64,000 nucleotides of DNA from Mycobacterium sp. MYCO198283 (GCF_021213805.1 NZ_JAJQJI010000006.1:124001-188000), one strand, 5' to 3'. Numbered from the stretch's first letter, positions 46,370 through 56,050 are shown. The notes: generated from the letters alone by a model not told the origin. A program made the numbers and translations.

Positions 46370-47104
46370 ATGGGACGCGTGGACGGCAAGGTTGCGATCA
46401 TCACCGGCGGCGCGCGGGGCATGGGTGCCGCCCATGCGCGGGCGCTGGTCGCCGAGGGCGCGAAGGTCGTGATCGGCGACATCCTCGACGCCGAGGGCGA
46501 GGTGCTGGCCGAGGAGCTCGGGGACGCGGCGCGCTATGTGCACCTCGACGTCACCGACGCCGACCAGTGGGCGGCGGCCGTCGCCACCGCGACCGAGGCG
46601 TTCGGCTCGCTGACCGTGCTGGTGAACAACGCCGGGATCGTCGCGCTCGGGCAGATCGGCAAGTTCGACATGGCGAAATGGCAGAAGGTGATCGACGTCA
46701 ACCTCACCGGCACGTTCCTCGGCATGCAAGCCGTGGTCGACGCCATGAAGGCCGCCGGCGGCGGATCGATCATCAACGTGTCGTCCATCGAGGGGCTGCG
46801 CGGCGCACCGATGGTGCACCCGTACGTCGCCACCAAGTGGGCCGTGCGCGGGCTGTCGAAGTCCGCGGCGATCGAACTGGGCTCGCACAAGATCCGCGTC
46901 AACTCGCTGCACCCGGGCTTCATCCGCACCCCGATGACCAAGCACTTCCCCGACGACATGGTGCGGGCGCCGCTCGGCCGGCCGGGCCAGTCGGAAGAGG
47001 TGGCGACGTTCGTGGTGTTCCTCGCCAGTGACGAGTCGTCGTTCGCCACGGGCAGTGAGTTCGTGGTCGACGGGGGACTGGTCACCGACGTCCCGCACCG
47101 CTAG
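46370..47104 (+). CDS. SDR family oxidoreductase, FabG3-like hydroxysteroid dehydrogenase candidate
   Basis: A 244-residue classical short-chain dehydrogenase. The cofactor motif TGGARGMG is at residues 12-19, D60 region LDVTD follows, NNAGI is at 86-90, and the catalytic residues are S139, Y152 and K156. It resembles M. tuberculosis FabG3 (Rv2002, a 3alpha/20beta-hydroxysteroid dehydrogenase) in segments such as ARYVHLDVT, SIINVSSIEGL and FLASDESSFATGSEFVVDGG. With the KstR-type site directly upstream, a steroid substrate is plausible but not shown. A GH2 gene follows after 17 bases. Confidence 0.88.
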   Translation: MGRVDGKVAIITGGARGMGAAHARALVAEGAKVVIGDILDAEGEVLAEELGDAARYVHLDVTDADQWAAAVATATEAFGSLTVLVNNAGIVALGQIGKFDMAKWQKVIDVNLTGTFLGMQAVVDAMKAAGGGSIINVSSIEGLRGAPMVHPYVATKWAVRGLSKSAAIELGSHKIRVNSLHPGFIRTPMTKHFPDDMVRAPLGRPGQSEEVATFVVFLASDESSFATGSEFVVDGGLVTDVPHR

Positions 47105-47121
47105 CGGACCGGCCGACCGCG

Positions 47122-49863
47122 ATGCGGCGCCGGCTCACGGTGCTGGCCGGGTGCGTCGTCCTGCTACTGGCGCTGTGCGCCGCGGACCTGCCCTCCTTCG
47201 CCCATCCCGAACCTCCCGCGGGGCAGGTGGAGCTGCGCGACGGCTGGCGACTGCAGTCCGCCGCCGAGGTGGGCGCCGACGGTGCGGCGCTGAGCCGGCC
47301 CGGATACGACGACACGCGCTGGCATCCGGTGGCCGCCATGCCGTCGACGGTGCTGCAGGCGTTGACCGATGACGGCACCTATCCCGAGCTCTACTACGGC
47401 ACCAATCTCCGCGACCGCGTTCCGCCGGATCTCTGGCGCCAGGACTGGTGGTACCGCACCACGTTCGACGCACCCGCGGGGCACGGGCTGTACACGCTCG
47501 ACTTCGCGGGGATCAACTACCGCGCCGAGGTGTGGCTCAACGGCCGCCGGGTCGCCGACGCCACCCAGGTGGTGGGCATGCACGTCAGCCACGAGCTCGA
47601 CGTCACCCCGTATCTGCGGCCGGGCAGCCCGAATGTGCTGGCAGTCCGGGTGATTCCGGAACGGTCGCTGCCGGGCGTCGACGGCGTCGAGCTCGCCGAC
47701 AGCTGGTGGGACTGGATCAACTGGAACGACCTCGGCTACCAGGGACCGGGCCGGAACCCGGTGCGCGGCACGTCCTTCGTCGCCGACCGCAACGCCGGCT
47801 TCTGGAAACCGGTGACGCTGCGCCACACCGGCGCGGTGCGGGTCGGCGTCGGCGCCGTGACGACCGAGCTGCCGCTGCCCGCCACCGACCGCGCTCGCCT
47901 CACGGTGCGCACCACCGTCCGCAACACCTCGGCCGTCGCCGTGCGCGGGATGGTCCGCGCGACGATCAGCCGGCCCGGGCGCCCGACCGTCACCGTCGAA
48001 CAACCGGTCACCCTCCCGGCGCGGGCGCAGCAGGAGGTCACGTTCGACGCCGCCGCTCATCCCGAACTCGACATCGCCGACCCGGACCTGTGGTGGCCCT
48101 ACACGCTCGGCGAGCCGAACCTGTACGACCTGCGGATCTCGTTTTCCCGCGCCGGCTTCGACCTCGACACCGCGACGAGCCGGTTCGGCGTCCGGACCGT
48201 CACCGCGCACCGCGACGACGACCGCAGCTTTCCCGAGCAAGGACGCGGCGGTAACTTCTTCCTGCGGGTCAACGGCCGCGACATGCTGGTGCGCGGCGCC
48301 GCCTACGCTCCGGACCTGCTGTACCGCGCGGACCGCGCCCGCGAGACGGCGATCCTGCGCTATGTCAAGGACCTCGGGCTGAACTTCGTGCGCTTCGAGG
48401 GCAAATTTCCCGACGAGCAGCTGGTGACCGACGCCGACGCGCTCGGCATCCCGCTGATGTTCGGCTGGATGTGCTGCAACCAATGGGAGCTGTGGCCGCA
48501 GTGGGACGGCGAGGACCGCCGGGTCGCCGAGGCGAGCCTGCGTTCGGTGATCGGCATGCTGCGCAGCCATCCGTCGGTGTTCCTGTGGGCGAGCGGCAGC
48601 GACGGCCACCCGCCGGCCGACGTCGCGGCGCTGTACCACCGCGTGCTCGACGAGCTGGCCTGGCCGAATCCGACCGTCGACACGGTGTCGTCGTTCGCGC
48701 GCGACGCCGAGGGCCAGCCGGTGTGGGACGGCATCCGGATGGCGGGCCCGTACAGCTGGCGGCCGCCGAGCTACTGGTTCAGCGGTCGCTATCCGGCCAC
48801 CCGGGGTGCGACCGCCGAACAGGGCGACAACGAGCACATCCCGCCGTTTGCGAGCCTGCGCCGGTTCATCCCGCCGGACAAGCTGTGGCCGATCAACGAC
48901 ACCTGGTCGTTCCACGCCGGCGCCGATCCCGGCAACGCGGCGCTCGGCAGCATCCGTCGCGCGGTCGACCGCCGCTACGGGGTGTCCCGCGGCGCCGCCG
49001 AGTTCGCGGCGAAAGCCCAACTGGCGCACTACGAGTCGACCCGGGCGCAGTTCGAGGCGTTCGCGGCCGGCGGCTTCGACACCCACACGATGACCGTCTA
49101 CTGGATGCTCAACAACCATTGGCCGTCGTTCTTCGGGCACCTCTTCGACTACTACCTGCGGCCCGGCGGCGCCTACTTCGGCGCGAAACAGGGCCTGCGG
49201 CCGCTGTCGGTGGTGTTCGACGCCTACGCGACCGGCGACCGCAGCACCGCCGCGGTGTCGGTGGTCAACCAGAGCCCGACGCCCCAGCGTGGGTTGCGGG
49301 CGCGTGTCCGGGTCTACGACCTCAGCGGGCGGGTCCGGGAGGACCGCTGGTCGGCGCCGGTGGATGTGGATGCCGGTGCGGCGATGCCGGCACTGCGGCT
49401 GCCGCGGGTGGCACGCGATTCGCGGGTGTTCTTCGTCCGCTGCGAGCTCGTCGGCGCCGACGGCGCGGTGCTCGCCGAGAACGTGTACTGGCAGTCGCAG
49501 CTGCCCGACGACCTCGGCGACCCCCGCAACGACGCCGCTTTCGATCTGCGGCAGCGCAGCTGGGCGGACATGACGCCGCTGAACACCATGGCGCCGGTGA
49601 CCTTGGAGGTGCGCGCGCGCCGCGACGGGGAGCGGGTGGTCACGGCGCTGCACAACCCGACCCGCCGGATCGCGTTCTTCACGCGGGTGGAGGCGATCGC
49701 CGCGCCCGACAGCGACGAGACGCTGCCCACCGAGTACTCCGACAACTACGTCACGGTGTTTCCCGGCGAGACGGTCGAGGTGACTGCGACGACGTCCGGT
49801 CCGGTCGGGTGGGTGCGCGCGACCGATTACAACGGTGAAGCCGTCACCGCGCCGGTGGAGTGA
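47122..49863 (+). CDS. Secreted GH2 exo-beta-D-glucosaminidase-like enzyme
   Basis: A 913-residue exported glycoside hydrolase. After a signal sequence (LAGCVVLLLALCAADLPSFA) come the GH2 sugar-binding domain (YTLDFAGINYRAEVWLNGR), an Ig-like domain and a TIM barrel. Instead of the usual Asn-Glu pair it has GSD (D494) in WASGSDGHP and a Glu at E566 in AEQGDNEHIP, 72 residues apart. This is the same spacing as the Asp469/Glu541 pair I recall for the exochitosanase CsxA. It probably releases glucosamine or mannose-like units from chitosan-type or glycoprotein substrates outside the cell. Confidence 0.87.
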   Translation: MRRRLTVLAGCVVLLLALCAADLPSFAHPEPPAGQVELRDGWRLQSAAEVGADGAALSRPGYDDTRWHPVAAMPSTVLQALTDDGTYPELYYGTNLRDRVPPDLWRQDWWYRTTFDAPAGHGLYTLDFAGINYRAEVWLNGRRVADATQVVGMHVSHELDVTPYLRPGSPNVLAVRVIPERSLPGVDGVELADSWWDWINWNDLGYQGPGRNPVRGTSFVADRNAGFWKPVTLRHTGAVRVGVGAVTTELPLPATDRARLTVRTTVRNTSAVAVRGMVRATISRPGRPTVTVEQPVTLPARAQQEVTFDAAAHPELDIADPDLWWPYTLGEPNLYDLRISFSRAGFDLDTATSRFGVRTVTAHRDDDRSFPEQGRGGNFFLRVNGRDMLVRGAAYAPDLLYRADRARETAILRYVKDLGLNFVRFEGKFPDEQLVTDADALGIPLMFGWMCCNQWELWPQWDGEDRRVAEASLRSVIGMLRSHPSVFLWASGSDGHPPADVAALYHRVLDELAWPNPTVDTVSSFARDAEGQPVWDGIRMAGPYSWRPPSYWFSGRYPATRGATAEQGDNEHIPPFASLRRFIPPDKLWPINDTWSFHAGADPGNAALGSIRRAVDRRYGVSRGAAEFAAKAQLAHYESTRAQFEAFAAGGFDTHTMTVYWMLNNHWPSFFGHLFDYYLRPGGAYFGAKQGLRPLSVVFDAYATGDRSTAAVSVVNQSPTPQRGLRARVRVYDLSGRVREDRWSAPVDVDAGAAMPALRLPRVARDSRVFFVRCELVGADGAVLAENVYWQSQLPDDLGDPRNDAAFDLRQRSWADMTPLNTMAPVTLEVRARRDGERVVTALHNPTRRIAFFTRVEAIAAPDSDETLPTEYSDNYVTVFPGETVEVTATTSGPVGWVRATDYNGEAVTAPVE

Positions 49864-49866
49864 GCG

Positions 49867-50361
49867 TCAATCTCCCGCAGCGTCGACCGGGATGCGCCGT
49901 TCGCGGTCGGACGCCGGCCACAGGTAGGGGATGTCGTCGGGCGCGTCGGGGAACAGCGGGCGGTAGAGCTCCGGGTCTTTGCGTACCAGCGCCGCCTGGT
50001 GACTCAGATGGAACGCCGGATCACCCAGCCACGGCGGCAGCTCACCGGCGGCGGCCAACTCGTCCTGGCTGCGGACCTCGGTGACACCGGTGGCGTCGGC
50101 CAGGTCGGTGACCAGCGTCGTCGCGCAGGTGTCGGCCCGGCCCGTGGCCACCCAGGCGTCGCAGACGTCCAGGCCGTAGCGCACCAGCCCCTCCTCGTAG
50201 CCGGCCCACATCGCGACCGCCGGGTGGTGGCGCCAGCCGTAGTTCGGCACCGTCAGCGCCCGCAGCACCTGGATGGTCTCGACCCGCTGTTTGCCGAGCC
50301 GGCGCTGGTCCAGCACCCGCGCGCTGTCGATGAACCCGGGATACGGCAGGAAGGTCTGCAT
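49867..50361 (-). CDS. MSMEG_6728-type family protein (possible pyrimidine-dimer glycosylase relative)
   Basis: A 164-residue protein starting MQTFLPYPGFIDSARVLD, followed by RRLGKQRVETIQVLRAL and GWRHHPAVAMWAGYEE. These are marks of a small conserved family known as MSMEG_6728-like, which I recall as distantly related to T4 endonuclease V (DenV). The RLGKQRVE and RHHPA motifs may be functional, but no activity is established. Length is normal. It is convergent with the GH2 gene, 3 bases apart. Confidence 0.8.
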   Translation of the reverse strand: MQTFLPYPGFIDSARVLDQRRLGKQRVETIQVLRALTVPNYGWRHHPAVAMWAGYEEGLVRYGLDVCDAWVATGRADTCATTLVTDLADATGVTEVRSQDELAAAGELPPWLGDPAFHLSHQAALVRKDPELYRPLFPDAPDDIPYLWPASDRERRIPVDAAGD

Positions 50362-50454
50362 CGCCGGAGCGGATACCCGGGCGCCGGAGCGGTCACACCG
50401 GCGGCGTCCGGTGCTGTGGGATCATCGACGCGAGCGACGCGTGGAGGAGAGACG

Positions 50455-50673
50455 ATGAGCGACGAACGCCGCAAATTGGCAGAGGCCGCCGAACCGGCCG
50501 GCTGGCGACGCCGCACCGACGAGCGGGTCGACATCTACCTGCGTGACCCGGTGCGCGTGCGCATCATCTGGCGGGGCGACGACGCCATCAGCGGCGGCAC
50601 GCTGTTCCACGACAACATGATGATGGCGTACTCGCGCGACTTCGGCACCGTGAGCGGCTGGCTCAAGCGCTGA
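50455..50673 (+). CDS. Small conserved hypothetical protein
   Basis: A 72-residue cytoplasmic protein ([20 protein letters not shown] at the start, then beta-rich [20 protein letters not shown]). It has a strong ribosome-binding site, GGAGGAGA, 4 bases upstream of the ATG at 50455. No family recognised. Confidence 0.7.
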   Translation: MSDERRKLAEAAEPAGWRRRTDERVDIYLRDPVRVRIIWRGDDAISGGTLFHDNMMMAYSRDFGTVSGWLKR

Positions 50674-50806
50674 TCGCGACGGCACGGCGGTTCGCCGCGC
50701 GTGTCGTCCCCCTGCCCCATACTCGAAGGCATGTTCGACTATGGGGCGGTGGCGCAGCTCGATCCGGCGTCCGGACCCGCGTCGAGCGTGCGTATCGTGC
50801 TGTCGG

Positions 50807-52090
50807 GTGAGCGTTCGCGCGGGCATCGTCATCACCGGGACCGAAGTGTTGACCGGTCGGGTCCGGGACCTCAACGGGCCGTTCCTGGCCGACCGGCTGC
50901 TGGAGCTCGGCGTCGAGCTGGCGCACATCACGCTGTGCGGTGACCGCCCGGAGGACATCACCGCCCAGCTGCGCTTCCTGGCCGACGACGGCGTCGACCT
51001 GATCATCACCAGCGGCGGCCTCGGTCCGACCGCCGACGACCTGACCGTCGCGACGGTGGCCGCCTTCGCGGGCCGCGAACTGGTGCTCGACGAAGCGCTC
51101 GAGGAGCGGATCGCGGCCATTCTGCGGCGCCTGACGGCGCGGTTCCCCGGGCTCGATCCGGCCGCGGTGCAGGCCGGCAACCGCAAGCAGGCGATGGTGC
51201 CGGCGGGCGCCACGGTCCTCGAGCCGGTGGGCACCGCGCCGGGCGTCGTCGTTCCGGGGCGTCCCACCGTCGTCGTGCTGCCCGGCCCGCCGCGCGAGTT
51301 ACAGCCGATGTGGCCGCAGGCGGTGGCGACGGCCGCCGTGCAGGAGGCGATCGCCGGTCGCACCCCCTTCGTCCAGCACACGCTGCGCATGTTCGGACTG
51401 ACCGAGTCCGAGCTCGCCGCCACCTTGCGCGACGCCGAGACGGCCGTCCCGGACTTCGAATCGCTGGAGATCACCACCTGCCTGCGGCGCGGCGAGCTGG
51501 AGGTCGTCACCCGCTACGAGCCCGCGCACCGCGACAGCTACGACACGCTGCTCTTGCTGCTGCGCGAGCGGCACGGCCGCGCGATCTTCTCCGACGACGG
51601 TTCCCGCATCGACGACCAGGTGGCGGAGCTGCTGCGCGGGCGCCGGATCGCGACGGCCGAATCGTGCACCGGCGGGCTGCTTTCGGCACGGCTCACCGAG
51701 GCGGCGGGCGCATCCGACTACGTGGCCGGCGCGGTCGTGGCCTACGCGAACGACGCCAAAGTAGGGCTGCTCGGGGTGGACGACGCGCTGATCGAGGCAC
51801 ACGGCGCGGTGTCGGAACCGGTCGCCGAGGCGATGGCGGCGGGTGCGCTCGCCCGGTTCGGCGCCGACACCGCGGTGGCGATCACCGGCATCGCCGGCCC
51901 GGGCGGCGGTTCGGCCGAGAAGCCGGTGGGCACCGTGTGCTTCAGCGTGCAGCTCGCCGGCGAGGCGCCCGTCACCCGGACGCTGCGTCTGCCCGGCGAC
52001 CGCGGCGACGTACGCGACCGGTCGACGACGGTCGCGCTGCACATGCTGCGCCGCGCGCTGCGCGGTGAGGGCGGTGCGGTGGTCGGCTGA
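50807..52090 (+). CDS. cinA: CinA family nicotinamide-nucleotide/ADP-ribose enzyme
   Basis: A 427-residue CinA protein (Rv1901 in M. tuberculosis). The N-terminal MoaB/COG1058 domain shows [15 protein letters not shown] and [21 protein letters not shown], linked to ADP-ribose pyrophosphatase activity in other CinA proteins. The C-terminal domain shows [21 protein letters not shown] and [19 protein letters not shown], typical of nicotinamide-mononucleotide deamidase. Mycobacterial CinA has been linked to drug tolerance through cleavage of NAD adducts. The GTG at 50807 starts [11 protein letters not shown], and the extension to 50741 lacks the family sequence. Confidence 0.94.
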   Translation: MSVRAGIVITGTEVLTGRVRDLNGPFLADRLLELGVELAHITLCGDRPEDITAQLRFLADDGVDLIITSGGLGPTADDLTVATVAAFAGRELVLDEALEERIAAILRRLTARFPGLDPAAVQAGNRKQAMVPAGATVLEPVGTAPGVVVPGRPTVVVLPGPPRELQPMWPQAVATAAVQEAIAGRTPFVQHTLRMFGLTESELAATLRDAETAVPDFESLEITTCLRRGELEVVTRYEPAHRDSYDTLLLLLRERHGRAIFSDDGSRIDDQVAELLRGRRIATAESCTGGLLSARLTEAAGASDYVAGAVVAYANDAKVGLLGVDDALIEAHGAVSEPVAEAMAAGALARFGADTAVAITGIAGPGGGSAEKPVGTVCFSVQLAGEAPVTRTLRLPGDRGDVRDRSTTVALHMLRRALRGEGGAVVG

Positions 52091-52147
52091 CCACGGCCGC
52101 CCACCCCTGGCGCGGCGTGACGGGGCCGGCGACGATACGGTCGGAGC

Positions 52148-52408
52148 ATGTCGAACATCACCGGCGACGACCGGATCGAGGATGTGGCCCCCGGGGACAT
52201 GATCTCGGTGGACCGCGGCGACGGCGAGCGCTTCTACAAGGTGGTACACGTTCACGCCGACAACGGCGACGACGACAACAGCTTCCTGGTCACCTTCGAC
52301 GACGACGACGGCGAGACGTTCGAGCTCCGCTACGTCCGGGGCACCGGCGTCATCCGCGCTCTCGAGGCCAAGTGGGAGTCGGAGCAGAGCGGGCGCCGCG
52401 ACGGCTGA
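52148..52408 (+). CDS. Small acidic hypothetical protein
   Basis: An 86-residue acidic, beta-rich protein (VAPGDMISVDRGDGERFYKV; DNSFLVTFDDDDGETFELRY), without signal or membrane segment. It looks like a small barrel domain and is separated by 57 bases from cinA on the same strand and by 1 base from a convergent hydrolase. No family recognised. Confidence 0.7.
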   Translation: MSNITGDDRIEDVAPGDMISVDRGDGERFYKVVHVHADNGDDDNSFLVTFDDDDGETFELRYVRGTGVIRALEAKWESEQSGRRDG

Positions 52409-52409
52409 C

Positions 52410-53324
52410 TCAATTGGCGTCGGCGTCGTCCCACGCGGTCATCATCGTCCGCAGGATCTCCTCGGCCCGGCCCAACCCGGCCAGATGGCTCTCCCCGGGG
52501 ATCTCGTAGAACGTCGCGTTGGGCAACCGTGACGCGACGTGCCGGCCGTGCGCGAACGGGATGATGTGGTCACGGTCGCCGTGCCACCAGTGGACGGGCA
52601 CCTTCACCTCGTCGAGCCGGAAGCCCCAATCCCGGGCGAACACGATGATGTCGGCGAACGGGGCGGCAAGCTGTTTGCGGCTGCCGTTGAGCAGGTCGTC
52701 GAGGAACATCGCCTTGAACTCCGGCCGCACCAGCAGGCGCCGGTCGGCGGCCGGTGACACGCTGGCGTAGGCGTAGAGCGCCGGCTCGGCGACCGGGGCG
52801 ATGAGCTTGATCAGGCCGACCGCCGCCAACCGGATCGGCAGTCCGGCCACGGCCAGCAGCGGCGCCACCCGCGTTCCCAGCGACATCAGTCCGCCGCTGA
52901 TGGCGTCTGGCCCGACCGTCGGCGCGACGCCGCCAAGCACGCCGACCGTCACCACGCGGTCGGGCATCGCCGCAGCGCAGGCAAGGGTGTAGGGACCGCC
53001 ACCGGACAGCCCGACCACGGCCATCTTGTCCACGCCGAGCGTGTCGGCGATGGTTCGCAGGTCGTCGGCGAACTCGAGCACGGTGCCGTACTGGTAGGGG
53101 GTCGACGAGCCGATGCCCGGCCGGTCGAGGCCGATCAACCGAATGTGGTGCCGTTCGGCGTAGACCCGCGCCTCCATGGGGATCTGCCGCCGCGCGCCCG
53201 GCGTGCCGTGCAGCCAGAACACCGCCCGACCCTGCGGGTCACCGAACTCGGCGAAACCGATCCGGCGGTCACCGCCGACGGCAACGGTGCCTTCGAGCTT
53301 CGGACGTTCGATCGCGACACCCAT
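52410..53324 (-). CDS. Alpha/beta hydrolase
   Basis: A 304-residue alpha/beta-fold hydrolase with the oxyanion HGTPGARRQ near residue 39, nucleophile elbow VGLSGGGPYTLACA (Ser at about 107), the acid in HGDRDHIIPFAHG near 247 and His in PGESHLAGLG near 278. An internal cap domain (MSLGTRVAPLLAVAGL) is hydrophobic. No signal peptide; substrate unknown. It precedes, on the same strand, no obvious partner. Confidence 0.88.
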   Translation of the reverse strand: MGVAIERPKLEGTVAVGGDRRIGFAEFGDPQGRAVFWLHGTPGARRQIPMEARVYAERHHIRLIGLDRPGIGSSTPYQYGTVLEFADDLRTIADTLGVDKMAVVGLSGGGPYTLACAAAMPDRVVTVGVLGGVAPTVGPDAISGGLMSLGTRVAPLLAVAGLPIRLAAVGLIKLIAPVAEPALYAYASVSPAADRRLLVRPEFKAMFLDDLLNGSRKQLAAPFADIIVFARDWGFRLDEVKVPVHWWHGDRDHIIPFAHGRHVASRLPNATFYEIPGESHLAGLGRAEEILRTMMTAWDDADAN

Positions 53325-53370
53325 GCCCGCAGTGTCTCATCGACACGACAGCACCGGACGCAAAGGGCGG

Positions 53371-53628
53371 CTACGGCGCGGGCGGATACACGCGGAAGCA
53401 GTTCCAGCCACCAAAACCCAGCACGTAGGTGGATACGCAGCGGTCGAAGCTGCCGTCCGGGTACGGATTGCCATCGCACTGCGAGCCGCCGCTGCCGAAT
53501 GCCATGCCGCCGCCGCACGGGCCGGCCTGTGCCTCGGGCGCGGCGGCGGTGGTGCCCAGCCACATGCCCGACGCCACGACTGCGGCGCCGATCGATGCCC
53601 GGCCGATGAGGCCGATCGTCTTCTTCAT
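53371..53628 (-). CDS. Small secreted Cys-rich protein, CDGP-type
   Basis: An 85-residue exported protein. A signal peptide (IGLIGRASIGAAVVASGMWLGT, cleavage near AQAGP) precedes a 48-residue mature region with four Cys (GPCGGG, SQCDGN, DRCVST, WNCFRV). The CDGNPYPDGSFDRC pattern recurs in short mycobacterial secreted proteins known to me as CDGP-domain proteins. GAGGAACACC lies upstream of the ATG. Role unknown, probably envelope-associated. Confidence 0.75.
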   Translation of the reverse strand: MKKTIGLIGRASIGAAVVASGMWLGTTAAAPEAQAGPCGGGMAFGSGGSQCDGNPYPDGSFDRCVSTYVLGFGGWNCFRVYPPAP

Positions 53629-54037
53629 GGTGTTCCTCCTCGACGTCCGACCCAGGCGCCGAACTAGTGGCGAACCACTTTGCTGGGGTCGCCGGGATCG
53701 GATGCCCGCGGGCCGATTGCGATTCGTCGCCGTCCGCCCGTCGTGTATCCGAGGACACTGAGCGTAAGCCGACCACCTGCACCAGCTGGCGGACTTTGAG
53801 CCGCTTGACTAGGACTTCTTCCGACCGCAAGGGCATGGAGCCGTTATTTTCAGCGCCGTCAGATAAACCTGCAGTTCAGCGGACTCGCCATAGCGGCGGC
53901 CGCTCCCGAAATGCGTTAATTCCGTTTGCTACCAACAGCCCCGGCGGTAACAGCGGCCTCAGCAGAACCGTCCGTCACTGCGCACGACGACCGACCCGCC
54001 GGGCATTACTCCACGGCGGGTCGGACGGAACGCCGGC
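53629..54037. other. 409-base intergenic region
   Basis: No gene could be supported. It is less GC-rich than its surroundings (for example around 53840-53960) and includes a small inverted repeat AGTGG-CGAA-CCACT at 53666-53679, 38 bases upstream of the secreted CDGP-type gene. A 131-codon open frame at 53667-54062 has poor, Ser/Arg-rich composition and overlaps the aldolase end. The region probably holds the promoter of the small secreted gene and the aldolase terminator. Confidence 0.6.
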
Positions 54038-54931
54038 TCAGCCGGCGATCGAGGCGTCGTAGATGGTCTGGATGGACCGGTCGAGGGTCGCGTTGAACTC
54101 GTCGTCGGACTGCTGCGCCGACAACCCCTCGGTGAGGGCGCGGCTGAAGCTGGCGATGACGCCGCTGTTCTGCGCCAGCTTTTCGTTCGCCTCGTCGCGG
54201 GAGTAGCCGCCCGACAGCGCCACCACGCGCATCACCTTCGGATGCTCGACAAGCGACTTGTAGTGGTTGGCGGCGTTCGGCAGGGTCAGCTTGAGCATGA
54301 CGCGCTGACCGTCGGGGATGGTGTCGAGGTGCGCTGTGATCTCGTCGCGCAGGATGTCCTCGGCCTCCGCCTTGTCGGAGATCGAAATGGTGACCTCGGG
54401 CTCGATGATGGGGACCAGACCGTGGGACAGCACCTGCTGGGCCACCTCGAACTGCTGGCGCACCACGTTGGCGATGCCCGTCGGGTTGGCGCCGCCGATC
54501 ACCGAGCGCTCCTTGGTGCCGAAGATGCCGTTCTCGACGCCGCGCGACAGCAGGGCGTCCAGCTGCGGCATGGGCTTCATCAGCTGCACGTCGTCCGACG
54601 CCGCGGCGAGCCCCTTGTCGATCTTCAGGAAGGGCACCACCCGCTTGTCCTCCCAGAGGTAGGTCGCGGTCGGCTTGCCGTCGATGTCGCGGTCCATGGT
54701 CTGCTCGAACAGGATGGCGGCGATCACGCGGTCACCGTTGAACACCGGCGAGGTGATGATCCGCGACCGCATCTGGTGGATGAGGTCGAACATCTCGTCC
54801 TCGCCGTTGTAGGCGTTCTCCTCGATGCCGTAGAGCCGCAGCGCCTTTGGCGTCGACCCGCCGCTCTGGTCGAGCGCCGCGATGAAACCCCGACCGGTCG
54901 TCATCTGTTCGGCCTGCTGCTGATTCGCCAT
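54038..54931 (-). CDS. Class I fructose-bisphosphate aldolase
   Basis: A 297-residue Schiff-base aldolase of the bacterial class I type, cleaving fructose-1,6-bisphosphate in glycolysis and gluconeogenesis. Marks are GFIAALDQSGGSTPKAL near residue 15, VVPFLKIDKGL near 98, PIIEPEVTIS near 174, the active-site region RVMLKLTLPN near 211 and VALSGGYSRDEAN near 238. Mycobacteria also have the essential class II enzyme Fba, so this one is probably auxiliary. The upstream neighbour on the same strand is the B12-binding protein gene 72 bases away. Confidence 0.92.
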   Translation of the reverse strand: MANQQQAEQMTTGRGFIAALDQSGGSTPKALRLYGIEENAYNGEDEMFDLIHQMRSRIITSPVFNGDRVIAAILFEQTMDRDIDGKPTATYLWEDKRVVPFLKIDKGLAAASDDVQLMKPMPQLDALLSRGVENGIFGTKERSVIGGANPTGIANVVRQQFEVAQQVLSHGLVPIIEPEVTISISDKAEAEDILRDEITAHLDTIPDGQRVMLKLTLPNAANHYKSLVEHPKVMRVVALSGGYSRDEANEKLAQNSGVIASFSRALTEGLSAQQSDDEFNATLDRSIQTIYDASIAG

Positions 54932-55003
54932 GTCGTTGCACTCCTGTCGGCACCACGCTCGTCTGAGTCGGCTTTCTACCGCCGGAGCATAGAGGATGGC
55001 CGG

Positions 55004-56050
55004 TCAGCGATCGGTGGCCGCACCGGCGCCGTCGGAGACGACGAAGAACTCCTCGACCAGGCCGCGCGCCAGCGGAAAATCCCGCAGCGTTGCCGACAGC
55101 AGCTGCCCCAGTTCGGCGACGGCGGAAGCGCCCACCCCGCGGGTCGCCAGCAGGTCGCCGATCCACCACGCGGTGTCGGTGACCGTGCGGCTGTCGCCGG
55201 TGAGCACAGCGGCGGTCACCGCGTGCAGCGCCTGGTGCAAGACGTCCCCCGACACCTCGAGCGCGGCGCGCAGGGCGTCGTCCCCGCTGCTCGCGTACTG
55301 CGCCAGCAGCGACCACCGCTGCTGCATCGAGGCGACCAGCCGGCGGTGGTCGAGCTCGAGTGCGGCGACTTCGGTCGCCGCGGCGGCGGGGATGCGCGCG
55401 GCGGGTGAGACGACGGCCGGCAGTCCCGCCACCACCTCCACCGCGCTGCGGGCGTCCGGCGCCCACGCGGTGGCGCCCAGCGCGCGGGCCCGCGAGTCGT
55501 CGGAACCGAACGCCGGCCCGCCGACGGCGATGGGCACGCCGGCCGCGGTGCTGGCCTCGATGAAACGCCGGGTGGTCGGCAGCGCGCCCAGTACCGAGCA
55601 GCTGACGGCGACCGCTTCGGGGCCGTGGTCCAGCAGATGCTGATTGAGCCGCGAGGGAGTGGTGGACGCGCCGAGCAGCACGGTGTCGAACCCGTGGACG
55701 CGCAGCGCGCACTCGATGATCATCGCGGGCAGGGCGTGCCACTCCCGTTCGGCGCACGCGACGATGACGCCGCCGCGCGACACGGGGATGGCGTCGGCGT
55801 GCGCCCGGACGGTCCGCGTCGCCGACACGGCCATCGCGGTCGCGGCATGCTCCTGCGCCACGGTCCACTCGCCGCGCTGCCAGCGGACACCCACGGCGCG
55901 CTGCGCGGCGGCGACCACCTCGGTGAGCACCGTGACCGGCTCGTGGCCGGCCGCGAGCAACGCCGTCACCAGCTCGGTGACGGCCGAGGTGTCCCCGTCG
56001 CCGAGCGCCCGGTCGTAGCTCGCGAGCGCCTCGACCAGGAGCTCGGTCAC
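55004..56050 (-). CDS. Cobalamin-binding protein with CarH-like W-x9-EH photosensor motif
   Basis: A 348-residue protein. Residues 1-85 form a helical bundle with W57-x9-E67-H68 (RWQRGEWTVAQEH), the motif that covers the upper face of adenosylcobalamin in CarH/LitR photoreceptors. A Rossmann B12-binding domain follows (about 92-215). H105 in EREWHALP is the probable lower ligand, and VGGPAFG is near 184. There is no N-terminal MerR DNA-binding domain. The C-terminal 120 residues are helical and of unknown type. The GTG at 56050 overlaps the phosphatase stop as GTGA. Likely output is regulation of that phosphatase by B12 or light rather than direct DNA binding. Confidence 0.85.
   Translation of the reverse strand: MTELLVEALASYDRALGDGDTSAVTELVTALLAAGHEPVTVLTEVVAAAQRAVGVRWQRGEWTVAQEHAATAMAVSATRTVRAHADAIPVSRGGVIVACAEREWHALPAMIIECALRVHGFDTVLLGASTTPSRLNQHLLDHGPEAVAVSCSVLGALPTTRRFIEASTAAGVPIAVGGPAFGSDDSRARALGATAWAPDARSAVEVVAGLPAVVSPAARIPAAAATEVAALELDHRRLVASMQQRWSLLAQYASSGDDALRAALEVSGDVLHQALHAVTAAVLTGDSRTVTDTAWWIGDLLATRGVGASAVAELGQLLSATLRDFPLARGLVEEFFVVSDGAGAATDR

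Noticed and set aside
46274..47098. Upstream extension of the DapB-like reductase frame to 633 codons
   Set aside because: It is antisense to the SDR gene; a TTG start at 46273 with GAAGGAG gives a normal-length protein.
47164..49653. 829-codon minus-strand frame
   Set aside because: Antisense to the GH2 gene, which has signal peptide, catalytic residues and correct spacing.
53667..54062. 131-codon + strand frame in the intergenic region
   Set aside because: Ser/Arg-rich, no ribosome-binding site, and overlaps the end of the aldolase gene; a spurious frame.
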